A stretch of 6,972 nucleotides of DNA. Source: Gammaproteobacteria bacterium (lineage in GTDB: Bacteria; Pseudomonadota; Gammaproteobacteria; S012-40). The notes under the pieces were generated by a model. It searched no databases. It saw only the letters and a list, made by a program, of their open reading frames with translations, and had not been told where the DNA came from. Numbering within the stretch: position 1 is the first letter of the stretch; each line of letters opens with the position of its first letter. Shown piece after piece: positions 6,728-6,972 of this stretch. A program made the position numbers and the translations under genes. The stretch is from contig JAOUPJ010000195.1 in assembly GCA_029879945.1 (NCBI GenBank), forward strand, positions 1-6,972, read 5' to 3'.

Positions 6728-6972
6728 CTATTGGGTATGCGTGAAATCGCGATGTGTGATGGCAAGCTTGCCCGGTGGAGAAACACGTCCATTTTTAGTA
6801 ACAATAAAACCGACGTGGCCCACACTTTCGTAGCTGATCCAGTTCTTTTTAAATTTGTAGACTGGGATGCTTACATTCCCAAAAGCGGGATCGGCGAGGA
6901 GTACCGAATTTTTATATGTACCCAGAAAGACGACAAAATGGGGGTAGCCTTGCAAAATCACAGGTACAATCA
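6728..6972 (-). CDS. C39-family cysteine peptidase, C-terminal part only (5' end outside window)
   Basis: About 80 C-terminal residues are visible, ending at the TAG stop at 6730-6728; the frame is open through the right edge. The visible start IVPVILQGYPHFVVFLG, followed by LLADPAFGNVSI and FKKNW, matches the second half of peptidase C39, the family of double-glycine leader peptidases. The His of YPHFVV and the Asp of ADPAFG are the expected catalytic His and Asp. The catalytic Cys belongs to the N-terminal half, beyond position 6972. The short polar tail after GFIVTKNGR has no ABC-transporter membrane domain, so this is a stand-alone C39 peptidase, as in FapD, rather than the N-terminal domain of a bacteriocin exporter. 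It is encoded just before the barrel gene and probably acts with it. Whether it is exported cannot be seen. Confidence 0.85.
   Translation of the reverse strand, partial: IVPVILQGYPHFVVFLGTYKNSVLLADPAFGNVSIPVYKFKKNWISYESVGHVGFIVTKNGRVSPPGKLAITHRDFTHTQ

Noticed and set aside
6718..6825. 36-codon N-terminal extension of the barrel protein
   Set aside because: It overlaps the C39 peptidase coding region in another frame and precedes a clear signal peptide starting at 6717.
6624..6833. Plus-strand frame of 69 codons near the right end
   Set aside because: It is antisense to both the barrel signal peptide region and the peptidase C terminus; no independent support.

Overview
The window looks like chromosomal DNA from a proteobacterium, most likely a gammaproteobacterium of moderate to low GC. 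This rests on the cytochrome bc1 proteins (14-residue haem-ligand spacing in both halves of cytochrome b, a Tat-exported Rieske protein, separate cytochrome b and c1 genes), on Shine-Dalgarno-led genes, and on outer-membrane and periplasmic proteins. Genus cannot be named from the sequence alone.

Layout. Positions 2-2536 (+) hold the 3' part of a large hybrid sensor kinase (PAS repeats, HisKA, HATPase, receiver, HPt); its start lies left of the window. It converges, with only 26 bases between stops, on a minus-strand respiratory operon. In transcription order this operon is: a small monohaem class I cytochrome c (5338-5042), Rieske iron-sulfur protein petA (4999-4475), cytochrome b petB (4463-3222) and cytochrome c1 petC (3225-2563). 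Spacings are 42 bases, 11 bases and a 4-base ATGA overlap. Upstream of the operon is about 310 bases without a gene. Beyond that, on the same strand, lie a coiled-coil plus beta-barrel outer-membrane protein (6717-5650) and, 10 bases upstream of it, the 3' end of a C39 cysteine peptidase gene (6972-6728, cut by the window edge).

How the genes work together. PetABC form the quinol:cytochrome c oxidoreductase. The small cytochrome c encoded first is a plausible periplasmic acceptor for c1, or an accessory subunit. The C39 peptidase plus coiled-coil barrel pair resembles the FapD/FapF pair of functional-amyloid export systems. It is the best candidate here for a poorly described secretion locus, but most of that locus must lie to the right of the window. 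The sensor kinase has no obvious functional tie to its neighbours.

No tRNA, rRNA, CRISPR array, insertion sequence or convincing intrinsic terminator was seen.
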